Positions 53,458-61,978 of a DNA stretch of 64,000 nucleotides are shown piece after piece (the first letter of the stretch is position 1; each line of letters opens with the position of its first letter). The notes below the pieces were generated by a model, which was not told the DNA's origin, made no database searches, and saw only the letters and a program-made list of their open reading frames with translations. A program made the position numbers and the translations under genes. Location of the stretch: assembly GCF_004121075.1 (NCBI RefSeq), contig NZ_RHLN01000004.1, forward strand, positions 62,001 through 126,000. The letters are read 5' to 3'. This DNA comes from Lutibacter sp. HS1-25. Lineage in GTDB: Bacteria > Bacteroidota > Bacteroidia > Flavobacteriales > Flavobacteriaceae.

Positions 53458-55059
53458 ATGATAAAATATATTAATAATAAAATTGTTAAAATAAGTGCTT
53501 TAATGCTATCAATAGTAGTGTTAAGTGTATCTTGTGATGATTTTTTAGATCAACAGCCTATAAGTGAGATAGGACCAAAAAACTTTTGGAAAAATAACAC
53601 AGACGCAGCTTCTGGTGTTGCAGCTATATATGATGGTATGCAAGCAACTTATGGAGATCAGTATTTCTTATGGGGTGAGTTTAGAGCAGATAATTTTATT
53701 CAAAGTTCAGCAGCTTCTGCAACTCAAAATCTTTCAGAATTGGTTTTGCAAAATCTTAGTGATGGTAATAATTCAGCATTAAGATGGAATAATCTTTATA
53801 ATATGATTAATAGAGCAAACCAAGCTATTAAAAATATTCCAAATATTACAGCGTATGATAAAAATTTATTAGCTGAAGCTTATGCATTGAGAGCCTTTGC
53901 TTATTTTGATGCAGTTCGTGTATGGGGTTCAGTACCTTTATTTATAGAACCAACAGAAGGAACTCAAGGTATTCAAAAACCTAGAACTGATGGAACTACT
54001 ATTATGAATGAAGTTATAATTCCAGATATGTTAAAAGCTGAACAGCTTATGTCAAATTTTTCTAGTGATTTTAGATTTTCTAAAGCAAGTATACTTTGTA
54101 TGCAAGCAGAGGTTTATATGTGGCTAAAAGATTATGCTAAAGCAAAAAAAGCAATAGATAAAATGATTGCTTTAGGTGAACATAGTTTGGTGAAAACAGT
54201 TAAAGATTGGGAAAATTTATTTTACAACAATCTACAAGTTGCTGCAGTGCCAGATGGTCAAGGTAAAATACAAGTTGGTCCAGAATTAATATTTTCTATT
54301 CGTTATGATTTAGGCGAAGAAAGAGACAATCCAGGTCAGACTTTTGCAAATAGATCTGGTATTATGGGACTGTTTTTTGCAGGTATACCATCTTTTTACA
54401 TTTCTCCGGTATTAGAAAGAAAATGGCAAGATAAATTCCCAATAGATTCGTTAGGTTGGGTAACAAAATACCCTGGTGTAGCACCTGCAGTTAATAAAAC
54501 GGTTACTTATACTGATGAAAATGGCCAATTAAAAGATTCATTGGCTCCGGTATATGGAGACTGGCGTTATTTTTCTTGTAGAGAAGGAGGATACCAAAGT
54601 TTTGGAAGTAGAGGTATTGGAGAAGCGCGTATGCAAAAATGGAATCAAACCAATTATAACAGAAATTACGATGATACGGATATTGTAATTTATCGTTATG
54701 CAGGTATGTTGTTATTATTGGCAGAAGCAGAAAATCAATTGGGTAATTCAAGTGTAGCGTTAAATTTGGTTAATCAGGTAAGAGCAGCAAGACAATTGCC
54801 TCTTGTAAAATCAGCTGAATTTGGAGCAACTATTGATGCTCGTGAAGATTATATTTTGGAAGAAAGACAATTAGAACTTTTGGGAGAAGGCAAAAGATGG
54901 TGGGATTTACGTAGAACAGATAAGGCATTAGAAGTCTTAAACCCTATTCTAGACACTATAGTTGGCGCAACCCAATTAACCAATGAAAGATTATTATTCC
55001 CTGTGTTTATTGATCATTTAATTGAAAATCCATTGTTAGAACAAAATTCAGGTTATTAA
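53458..55059 (+). CDS. SusD-type lipoprotein of the ulvan-type locus
   Basis: The 533-residue protein has a lipoprotein signal with cysteine 26 (SVSC) and the usual DDFLDQQPISEIGPKNFW start. TPR-like helices (LLAEAYALRAFAYFDAVRVWGSVPLF in part; ASILCMQAEVYMWLKDYAKA in part) and the late ILEERQLELLGEGKRWWDLRR motif confirm the family. It would bind glycan at the cell surface and close over the SusC barrel. The FAS1-like lipoprotein begins 8 bp after its stop. Confidence 0.93.
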   Translation: MIKYINNKIVKISALMLSIVVLSVSCDDFLDQQPISEIGPKNFWKNNTDAASGVAAIYDGMQATYGDQYFLWGEFRADNFIQSSAASATQNLSELVLQNLSDGNNSALRWNNLYNMINRANQAIKNIPNITAYDKNLLAEAYALRAFAYFDAVRVWGSVPLFIEPTEGTQGIQKPRTDGTTIMNEVIIPDMLKAEQLMSNFSSDFRFSKASILCMQAEVYMWLKDYAKAKKAIDKMIALGEHSLVKTVKDWENLFYNNLQVAAVPDGQGKIQVGPELIFSIRYDLGEERDNPGQTFANRSGIMGLFFAGIPSFYISPVLERKWQDKFPIDSLGWVTKYPGVAPAVNKTVTYTDENGQLKDSLAPVYGDWRYFSCREGGYQSFGSRGIGEARMQKWNQTNYNRNYDDTDIVIYRYAGMLLLLAEAENQLGNSSVALNLVNQVRAARQLPLVKSAEFGATIDAREDYILEERQLELLGEGKRWWDLRRTDKALEVLNPILDTIVGATQLTNERLLFPVFIDHLIENPLLEQNSGY

Positions 55060-55067
55060 TTAAAAAA

Positions 55068-55769
55068 ATGAAAAAAATGAAATTTATAAAATTAAAAACG
55101 CTAAGAATAGTTGGGATGATATCTTTGATATTATCACTAACAGCATGTGATCTTGGTTTACAAGAATCATTTGATTTTGATCCTGAAGTAGATTTAAGCG
55201 ACCCTCTAGATAAATTTACTGCTTGGGAATGGATCCAAACTAAAGATCAGTTAACTACTGATGGTAAATTTGATGGTGAGCAATTTAACTATTTTATTGC
55301 TGCAATAAAAGCAGCTGGTATGGAGGCTGAGTATAGTGGTGCCAATAAAAACAGAACTTATTTGTTGTTAAATAACAATGCTTTTACAGGTACTGGAGAT
55401 ATCATACATATTGTAACAGGTAAATCTAGTGTGCCAGCAGGTGAAACTCCTGATCAAACAATGGCTAGAGCAGATATTGAAAAATTGAGAACCATTTTAA
55501 AATATCATATTGTAACAACTTATATTGCGCAGGTTCCAACTTTAGAAGAAAGAGATGTTGATTACTTATTTCAAACTATGATTCCTGGAGAAGATGGTTT
55601 GATTGCTTTTAGAAGAGATGTTTTATATAGAGTTACTATTAACAGAGAGCCAGCACCGCTTCCTGATGTGGCTACAAAAGAGTGGGAAGCTGTTAGATCT
55701 CACAATTATGTATTTAATAATGGAGTAGGGCATGTAATTGCCGATCCTGTAAGAAACAAACCTTACTAA
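55068..55769 (+). CDS. Fasciclin (FAS1)-like lipoprotein
   Basis: The 233-residue protein has a lipoprotein signal with cysteine 27 (LTAC). Residues 65-225 follow the FAS1 fold: FNYFIAAIKAAGME, TYLLLNNNAFTG, a central KLRTILKYHIV strand-helix unit and the closing YVFNNGVGHVIADP. FAS1 domains mediate adhesion, and such proteins often stand third after SusC and SusD in marine Bacteroidota, presumably as extra surface glycan-binding proteins. A perfect 15-bp terminator hairpin follows, so SusC-SusD-FAS1 is a closed operon. A start at Met4 is possible. Confidence 0.75.
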   Translation: MKKMKFIKLKTLRIVGMISLILSLTACDLGLQESFDFDPEVDLSDPLDKFTAWEWIQTKDQLTTDGKFDGEQFNYFIAAIKAAGMEAEYSGANKNRTYLLLNNNAFTGTGDIIHIVTGKSSVPAGETPDQTMARADIEKLRTILKYHIVTTYIAQVPTLEERDVDYLFQTMIPGEDGLIAFRRDVLYRVTINREPAPLPDVATKEWEAVRSHNYVFNNGVGHVIADPVRNKPY

Positions 55770-55800
55770 GGTAATTGTATTTCAATTAGGTTATAATTTT

Positions 55801-55834
55801 AAACCCTCTATGTTACAAATAACATAGAGGGTTT
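55801..55834 (+). terminator. Intrinsic terminator after SusC-SusD-FAS1
   Basis: AAACCCTCTATGTTA (55801-55815) pairs perfectly over 15 bp with TAACATAGAGGGTTT (55820-55834) around a 4-nt loop. Confidence 0.92.
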
Positions 55835-55917
55835 ATTCATATATATAGATATGTTGTAGAGTATATATTTGTACCAAATCGTTTACGTAATAATTATTTA
55901 AAAAAATGTAATAAATT

Positions 55918-55982
55918 CAGGATTGTACAAGATAGTTTCTTGGAGTTTAATCACTTATTTTGTAGTGTGTTTATAAAATTTG
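55918..55982 (+). promoter_or_regulatory. Motif B copy 2 with -7-like box
   Basis: CAGGATTGTACAAGAT (55918-55933) is followed 57 nt from its start by AAAATTTG (55975-55982), one mismatch from TAnnTTTG, nearly the same spacing as at SusC. No gene follows before the next terminator. Confidence 0.55.
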
Positions 55983-55988
55983 GTTTTT

Positions 55989-56082
55989 TTATAAATATTT
56001 GAAATTAATAATTTCATAAGTAAGTTTGTTTGGATTTGGTTTAAAACCTTCAGAAAATTTAATTTTTCTGAAGGTTTTTTTT
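55989..56082 (+). ncRNA. Candidate small RNA
   Basis: A promoter-like unit (motif B plus -7-like box) at 55918-55982 is followed by about 90 nt without an ORF and then a strong terminator. The start is estimated from the -7 box and is not certain. The RNA is inferred from layout only. Confidence 0.35.
56043..56082 (+). terminator. Strong intrinsic terminator with no gene before it
   Basis: AAAACCTTCAGAAAA (56043-56057) pairs perfectly over 15 bp with TTTTCTGAAGGTTTT (56064-56078), followed by more T to 56082. Confidence 0.92.
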
Positions 56083-56097
56083 GTGCTATAGCTATTT

Positions 56098-56159
56098 CAG
56101 GATTGTGCAGGATGGAATTTTTTTAGTTTAATTTTAAATTTATGGCTTATTTATATTTA
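56098..56159 (+). promoter_or_regulatory. Promoter with motif B for the sulfatase-GH78 gene
   Basis: CAGGATTGTGCAGGAT (56098-56113) is followed 54 nt from its start by TATATTTA (56152-56159), one mismatch from TAnnTTTG. The start codon is at 56191. Confidence 0.55.
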
Positions 56160-56190
56160 TATTAAATCGCAAATAATAACATAGTATTTT

Positions 56191-59100
56191 ATGCAAAAAT
56201 TCAATTTTTTATTAGGAATTTTATTATCACTAACTTGTTTTAAAAATGTTTTAGCTCAAGAAAAACAAGTTAATAATGATAAGCCAAACATTATTTTTAT
56301 ATTAACAGATGATCAAAGGTTTGACGCTATTGGTTATGCCGGTAATAAATTTGTGCAAACACCACAAATGGATGATTTGGCAAAATCAGGAACTTATTTT
56401 AACCATGCAATTGTAACCACACCTATTTGTGCTGCTAGTAGAGCCTCAATCTGGACAGGTTTACACGAGCGTTCGCATAACTATAATTTTCAAACAGGAA
56501 ATATTAGAGATGAATATATGGCCAACGCATATCCTACGGTATTAAAAAACAATGGGTATTATACTGGTTTTTATGGTAAGTTTGGTGTGAAATTTGACGA
56601 TTTTGAAAAACAATTTGATGAGCACGACGATTATGATAGAAACAATAGTTATCCAGATAGAAGAGGTTATTTTTATAAAACAATAGGTAAAGATACTGTT
56701 CATTTAACACGTTATACAGGGCAACAAGCCTTAGATTTTATTGATAAAAGATCTAACGATAAACCTTTTTTGCTGTCGTTAAGTTTTAGTGCACCACACG
56801 CTCATGATAGAGCAGAAGAGCAATACTTTTGGCAAAATACAACCGATAAATTATTGGTAGATACCACAATACCTGGTCCAGCTCTTGCTGATGATAAGTA
56901 TTTTATGGCACAACCTAAATTTGTTAGAGACGGTTTTAACAGATTGCGTTGGACTTGGCGTTATGATACACCTGAAAAATACCAACATAGTTTAAAAGGG
57001 TATTACCGTATGATTTCGGGTATAGATTTAGAAATTGCTAAAATCCGTGAAAAATTAAAAGAAAAAGGAATGGATAAAAATACTGTTATCATTGTAATGG
57101 GTGATAATGGATATTTCTTAGGTGAGCGTCAGTTGGCAGGTAAATGGTTAATGTATGATAATTCTGTACGTGTACCACTTATTATTTACGATCCAAGAGT
57201 TAACAATCACAATGATATTGATGATATGGTGTTAAATATCGATGTGACTTCAACAATTGCTGATATTGCAGGTGTAAAAGCGCCAGCTACTTGGCAAGGA
57301 AAAAGTTTGATGCCTTTGGTGAAAAGTGAAAAAACTTCAATAGAAAGAGATACAATTCTTATAGAGCATATTTGGGATTTTAGTGAAATTCCACCAAGTG
57401 AAGGTGTTCGTACTTCAGAATGGAAATATTTTAGATATGTAAATGATAAGTCTGTTGAGGAGTTATACAATTTGAAAAAAGATCCTCTTGAAACTAAAAA
57501 TCTTATTGGTAATAAAAAATACCAAAAAGTAGCTGCTGAGCTTAGAGCTAAATGTGACGAGTTAATTAAGAGAAATAGCAATGAATTTAGAAATCCTCCA
57601 ACAGATTTAACAATTGAATTGATTAGAGACCCTAGTGGAAATGTAAAAGTTTTAGATACCAAACCAGAATTTGGATGGACAGTGCCAATTGAATCTAAAT
57701 TTCAATCAGCTTACCAAATATTAGTAGCTTCTTCAAAAGCAATAATTGATGCAAATAATGGCGATGTTTGGGATAGTGGGCAAGTTCGTTCTGGAAAATC
57801 AACAGATGTTGAATACAATGGAAAACCACTTGAAATTGGAAAATCATACTACTGGAAAGTAAGAATCTGGGATGAAGAAAATCGTTTAGTAGATTATTCT
57901 GTTGCACAGAAGTTTACAATGGGTAAAGGTGATAATTATATGATTTCTACCGAAAATCAACACATTGGAACCAAAATTAAACCTGTTAAATTTGAAAACA
58001 GAGGAGATTTTTATTTTGTAGATTTTGGTAAAGCTGCTTTTGCAACACTTAATTTCAACTATAATGCAAAAACGCCACACACAATTACTGTGAGAATTAG
58101 TGAAATGTTAGATGATAAAGGAAACGTAAATAGAACTCCGCCTCAAAAGAGTCATATTCGTTATCAAGAAGTTAAAGTTGACGTAAAGCCTGGTAAAACG
58201 CAATATCAAATTGAGATAAAAGCTGACACCAGAAATACGCTACCAAATAAAGCAATTGCATTACCTAAAGATGTGCCAGTATTAATGCCATTTAGATATG
58301 CTGAAATTGAAGGAGCTCAAGAACCTGTTTCTGCTGATAACTTTGAGCAATTAGCATTTCATACTTATTGGGATGAAAACGCAAGTAGTTTTGATAGCAA
58401 CAACGATATTTTAAATCAAGTTTGGGATTTATGTAAATATTCTATCAAAGCAACAACATTTAATGGTTTGTATGTTGATGGAGATAGAGAACGTATTCCT
58501 TATGAAGCCGATGCGTATTTAAATCAATTAAGTCACTATACTACTGATAGAGAATATGCAATGGCAAGACGTACCATCGAATATTTTATGGAAAACCCAA
58601 CTTGGCCAACAGAATGGCAACAACATGTTGCGTTGTTAATTTATGCAGATTATATGTATACTGGTAATACGGAACTTATAGAACGTTATTACGAAGCCTT
58701 AAAACATAAAACATTGTATGAGTTATCTAATGAAGATGGTTTGATAACTTCAACAAAAGTAACTCCTGAATTTATGTATAAATTAGGATTCAAGGAAGGA
58801 TATAATAAACCATTGACTGATATTGTAGATTGGCCATTGGCAAATTTTAACGGTAGTAAAACCAAAGGAGAACACGATGGTTTTGTATTTAAACCATACA
58901 GTACTGTAATCAATTCTTTTTTCTACGAGAACATGAAAATTATGGCTCAATTTGCCAAACTTCTTGGGAAAACAGAAGAGGTTTTGGATTTTGAGTTTAG
59001 AGCTGCAAAAGTTAAAAAAGCAGTAAATGAACAAATGTTTGACAAAGAGCGCGGTATTTATGTTGATGGTATTGGTACAGACCATGCATCATTACACGCT

Positions 59101-59718
59101 AATATGATGCCACTTGCTTTTGGCTTGGTTCCTGAAGAACATTTTAAAACAGTTGTAGATTATGTTAAATCTCGCGGAATGGCTTGTAGCGTATATGGTT
59201 CTCAGTTTTTAATGGATGGACTATACAATGCAGGTGAAGCAGATTATGCTTTGGATTTATTAACTAGTAAAGATAAAAGAAGTTGGTACAACATGATTCG
59301 TGTTGGTTCTACCATTACTTTGGAAGCTTGGGATTTAGAGTATAAAAACAATTTAGACTGGAATCATGCTTGGGGTGCTGTACCTGCAAATGCCATACCA
59401 AGAGGTTTATGGGGAATTAAACCTAAAACTCCAGGATTTAGTATTGCAACTATCAAACCTCAAATGAGTAAATTAAAATCTAGTGCTATTGAAGTTCCTA
59501 CAGTTTTAGGTACTATAAAAGCATCTTATAAATATAGTGGAGCTAGATTGCAAACTTATGAAATTGAAATACCTGCAAATATGGTGGCAGAATTTTCGTT
59601 AAATTCTTTAGAAGGTAAAAACCTTATTCATAATGGTAAAAAAGTACCTTCTGCTTTTGATATTATTAGATTAGAACCAGGTAAACATATTATAAAATTA
59701 GTGATAAACTCTTTTTAA
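56191..59718 (+). CDS. Two-domain sulfatase / GH78 alpha-L-rhamnosidase
   Basis: The 1175-residue protein has a signal peptide ending near residue 22 (VLAQ). Residues 30-470 are a complete S1 sulfatase: Asp40-Asp41 in ILTDDQRFD, the formylglycine motif Cys80-Ala-Ala-Ser-Arg84, [13 protein letters not shown], and the [15 protein letters not shown] tail. Residues 490-1175 are a GH78 rhamnosidase: an Fn3-like entry ([12 protein letters not shown]), beta domains, then the alpha/alpha barrel with the acid region [12 protein letters not shown] (763-774) and late [22 protein letters not shown]. The same fusion is known from ulvan loci, where rhamnose 3-sulfate is the target. It can desulfate and release rhamnose in one protein. 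It has its own promoter with motif B. Confidence 0.92.
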   Translation: MQKFNFLLGILLSLTCFKNVLAQEKQVNNDKPNIIFILTDDQRFDAIGYAGNKFVQTPQMDDLAKSGTYFNHAIVTTPICAASRASIWTGLHERSHNYNFQTGNIRDEYMANAYPTVLKNNGYYTGFYGKFGVKFDDFEKQFDEHDDYDRNNSYPDRRGYFYKTIGKDTVHLTRYTGQQALDFIDKRSNDKPFLLSLSFSAPHAHDRAEEQYFWQNTTDKLLVDTTIPGPALADDKYFMAQPKFVRDGFNRLRWTWRYDTPEKYQHSLKGYYRMISGIDLEIAKIREKLKEKGMDKNTVIIVMGDNGYFLGERQLAGKWLMYDNSVRVPLIIYDPRVNNHNDIDDMVLNIDVTSTIADIAGVKAPATWQGKSLMPLVKSEKTSIERDTILIEHIWDFSEIPPSEGVRTSEWKYFRYVNDKSVEELYNLKKDPLETKNLIGNKKYQKVAAELRAKCDELIKRNSNEFRNPPTDLTIELIRDPSGNVKVLDTKPEFGWTVPIESKFQSAYQILVASSKAIIDANNGDVWDSGQVRSGKSTDVEYNGKPLEIGKSYYWKVRIWDEENRLVDYSVAQKFTMGKGDNYMISTENQHIGTKIKPVKFENRGDFYFVDFGKAAFATLNFNYNAKTPHTITVRISEMLDDKGNVNRTPPQKSHIRYQEVKVDVKPGKTQYQIEIKADTRNTLPNKAIALPKDVPVLMPFRYAEIEGAQEPVSADNFEQLAFHTYWDENASSFDSNNDILNQVWDLCKYSIKATTFNGLYVDGDRERIPYEADAYLNQLSHYTTDREYAMARRTIEYFMENPTWPTEWQQHVALLIYADYMYTGNTELIERYYEALKHKTLYELSNEDGLITSTKVTPEFMYKLGFKEGYNKPLTDIVDWPLANFNGSKTKGEHDGFVFKPYSTVINSFFYENMKIMAQFAKLLGKTEEVLDFEFRAAKVKKAVNEQMFDKERGIYVDGIGTDHASLHANMMPLAFGLVPEEHFKTVVDYVKSRGMACSVYGSQFLMDGLYNAGEADYALDLLTSKDKRSWYNMIRVGSTITLEAWDLEYKNNLDWNHAWGAVPANAIPRGLWGIKPKTPGFSIATIKPQMSKLKSSAIEVPTVLGTIKASYKYSGARLQTYEIEIPANMVAEFSLNSLEGKNLIHNGKKVPSAFDIIRLEPGKHIIKLVINSF

Positions 59719-59739
59719 TTTCAATTTAATCAAAAAAGG

Positions 59740-59773
59740 ATACCTCGTGGATTTTCCTCGAGGTATTTTTTTT
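59740..59773 (+). terminator. Intrinsic terminator
   Basis: ATACCTCG (59740-59747) pairs with CGAGGTAT (59759-59766), followed by a run of eight T, between the sulfatase-GH78 stop and the lyase start. Confidence 0.85.
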
Positions 59774-59789
59774 AAACAACATAAATAAT

Positions 59790-61859
59790 ATGAAAACTTT
59801 TTTTGCAATCATTTTTTCGGTATTTGTATTAAGTGCTGCTAATGCGCAGGACAAGATACTTTCGGTAAGTTTAATTGACAATTCAAAAATTGCAGAAGAT
59901 GGCTTGTATTTTAATGGAACAAGTGGCGTTGATTACCAATTTTCTCCACGTATCTCACCTCATGGTGATTGTATAGATGTTGTAAATGGTTATGTTTTTG
60001 TAACATGGTATAAAGGCGGCATGGATAAGCGTAATGTGATGTTGTCTAGAAAAAAATTAAACGACCCAGCAGCTAATTGGGTTACTATAGAATTTCCACA
60101 TCAACATGTTGGTTATCGTGGTACAGACCCAACCAAAGGAGATTCGCATAATACAATAGCTATTGGAGTAAGTACCATAGATGGTACCATTCATTTACTA
60201 TATGATATGCATGCTTATAATGAAACTTCTTTACCAAATGATTTTTTTAATTATTCAGTATCTTTAAAAAACAAAGCTTTTGTACCAGACTCAGAGTTTA
60301 ACTTAAGTATTTTTAAACCAAAGCAAAACTATTTAAAATTAGGTGAAGATTATAACCGTATTACGTATCCAATGCTTCACAGAGCAGATGACGGAAGTCT
60401 TTTGGTAAGGTATAGAGTAGGTGGTTCTGGTAATGGAGATATTGTTATGGCGCATTATAATGGTACAAGCTGGACTAATAATTGGTTATTTCATGATGGT
60501 ACTTTAAACTTACCAGATAGAAATAGCATGTATGGAGGAGAGCGTTTTTTAAATGGAAAGTTTTATTCAGGTTTTTCTATACGCTATGCAAATAACAATT
60601 CAGATACGCCAACCAATGGTTATTCATACAATAGTGGCTTGTATTATGCCTATACAAATGGTGTACCTAAAGATCAATCCACTCAGTGGTTTGATGTAAA
60701 TAATAACCCTATTACATTACCTATAATAAACAATTTAAATCCAAACCTAGATCCTGTTCAAATAGGACAGCCAGGAGATGATTATGGAACAACAACCAAC
60801 CCAAGAACTACAAGTGATCCTGCTTGGACAGTTACCGAAAACGGAGCCATACACTTTATTACTAGAGTAGATAATATAAATGTGCATTACTATAAAAAAG
60901 CTTCAGATGCTAATTTTTCTAGTAATTCGGGTGGTATAATTCCTAATTCAGAAGTTAGAGGTGAAATTTATAGTTATAAAAACCACGTATTTATGGTTGA
61001 ACTTTTAGCAGGAAAAGTAAATGTAAAAACAACTTTAGAAGGACAAAACGACTGGAAGATTGTATTTACAGATGAGGGAACAGAAAACTTCATGCATTTT
61101 GATGCTTTTGTTGAAGGAAATAAATTGTACGTTTATTTGATGGAAAATACCAGTGGAGATGCAAGACCTTTGCATTTAAAAGTGTTGAATCTATCTGAAG
61201 TGGATGCGCCGGTAGTGAAGCTTCCAGACTACAAACTCGAGGCAGAGAATTTTACCACGGCTTCCACTGATATTGTTATAGAAGACAATCCTGCAGCTTC
61301 AAATGCTAAAGTAATTGGTTCTTTTTCTAACAATCAGTTTTTAGAATATAGATTTCAAGTAACCACACCTGGACCTTATGATTTTATACTATTTGCAGCC
61401 AATAGAAATAGAGACGATTCTATTATGGATATCGAAATAAATGGTGTTTTGTATAATAGTGTTTTAATTACCCGTTCCTTTGATTGGGATGTGTTTTTAG
61501 AAACTAAAATTCCAAATATAAACCTTGTGCTTGGAGAAAATGTAATCAAACTAACTCAAAAAACATCGTTATCTAGTAGGCCTGATAAAATTGAGTTGTA
61601 CCTTAAATCAACTTTAGGTGTTGGTGATTTGGATCAAAATCAAATTGCTATTTATCCAAATCCAAGTAATGGTATATTCAATATTAGCACAAGTATTTTA
61701 AACCCAAATTATAGACTAATAACAATGTTAGGTCAGGTTTTAGAAGAAGGTGTTGTAAAGCATAATATGTTGAATTTATCAAATTATGCTGAAGGTATTT
61801 ATTTTCTTGAATTATCTTCAGAAGAAGGAAGATTGGTAAAAAAAATAATAATAAAATAA
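59790..61859 (+). CDS. BNR-propeller ulvan lyase (PL24/PL25 type) with CBM and T9SS domain
   Basis: The 689-residue protein has a signal peptide ending near residue 20 (ANAQ). Residues 35-470 are a BNR_4-type seven-bladed propeller. GDSHNTIAIG (His120) and IHLLYDMH (His141) are 21 residues apart, and an Arg-rich strand VRYRVGG (Arg207/Arg209) follows. This is the layout of catalytic residues in PL24 and PL25 ulvan lyases; which of the two it is cannot be decided here. Residues 480-608 are a CBM6-like sandwich (YKLEAENF). Residues 617-689 are a T9SS type-A domain (IYPNPSNGIFNI). It probably cuts ulvan chains outside the cell, making fragments for the SusCD pair upstream. Confidence 0.85.
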   Translation: MKTFFAIIFSVFVLSAANAQDKILSVSLIDNSKIAEDGLYFNGTSGVDYQFSPRISPHGDCIDVVNGYVFVTWYKGGMDKRNVMLSRKKLNDPAANWVTIEFPHQHVGYRGTDPTKGDSHNTIAIGVSTIDGTIHLLYDMHAYNETSLPNDFFNYSVSLKNKAFVPDSEFNLSIFKPKQNYLKLGEDYNRITYPMLHRADDGSLLVRYRVGGSGNGDIVMAHYNGTSWTNNWLFHDGTLNLPDRNSMYGGERFLNGKFYSGFSIRYANNNSDTPTNGYSYNSGLYYAYTNGVPKDQSTQWFDVNNNPITLPIINNLNPNLDPVQIGQPGDDYGTTTNPRTTSDPAWTVTENGAIHFITRVDNINVHYYKKASDANFSSNSGGIIPNSEVRGEIYSYKNHVFMVELLAGKVNVKTTLEGQNDWKIVFTDEGTENFMHFDAFVEGNKLYVYLMENTSGDARPLHLKVLNLSEVDAPVVKLPDYKLEAENFTTASTDIVIEDNPAASNAKVIGSFSNNQFLEYRFQVTTPGPYDFILFAANRNRDDSIMDIEINGVLYNSVLITRSFDWDVFLETKIPNINLVLGENVIKLTQKTSLSSRPDKIELYLKSTLGVGDLDQNQIAIYPNPSNGIFNISTSILNPNYRLITMLGQVLEEGVVKHNMLNLSNYAEGIYFLELSSEEGRLVKKIIIK

Positions 61860-61978
61860 AGGTTTTAGAACATAAAGTTAAAGCTGAACTAAAAAGGAAC
61901 CCAATATAATATTAGTTGAATCAGGTAAATTACCATCAGCTATATATAGAAAAAGGTTGTTCTGTAAAAAATAAAAAT

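Larger units (their letters stand above)
55770..56190. other. Non-coding interval with two terminators and two motif-B copies
   Basis: This interval has no ORF. In order it holds the operon terminator (55801-55834), motif B copy 2 (55918), a -7-like box (55975), a second terminator (56043-56078), motif B copy 3 (56098), and a -7-like box (56152) before the sulfatase-GH78 start at 56191. Confidence 0.7.
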
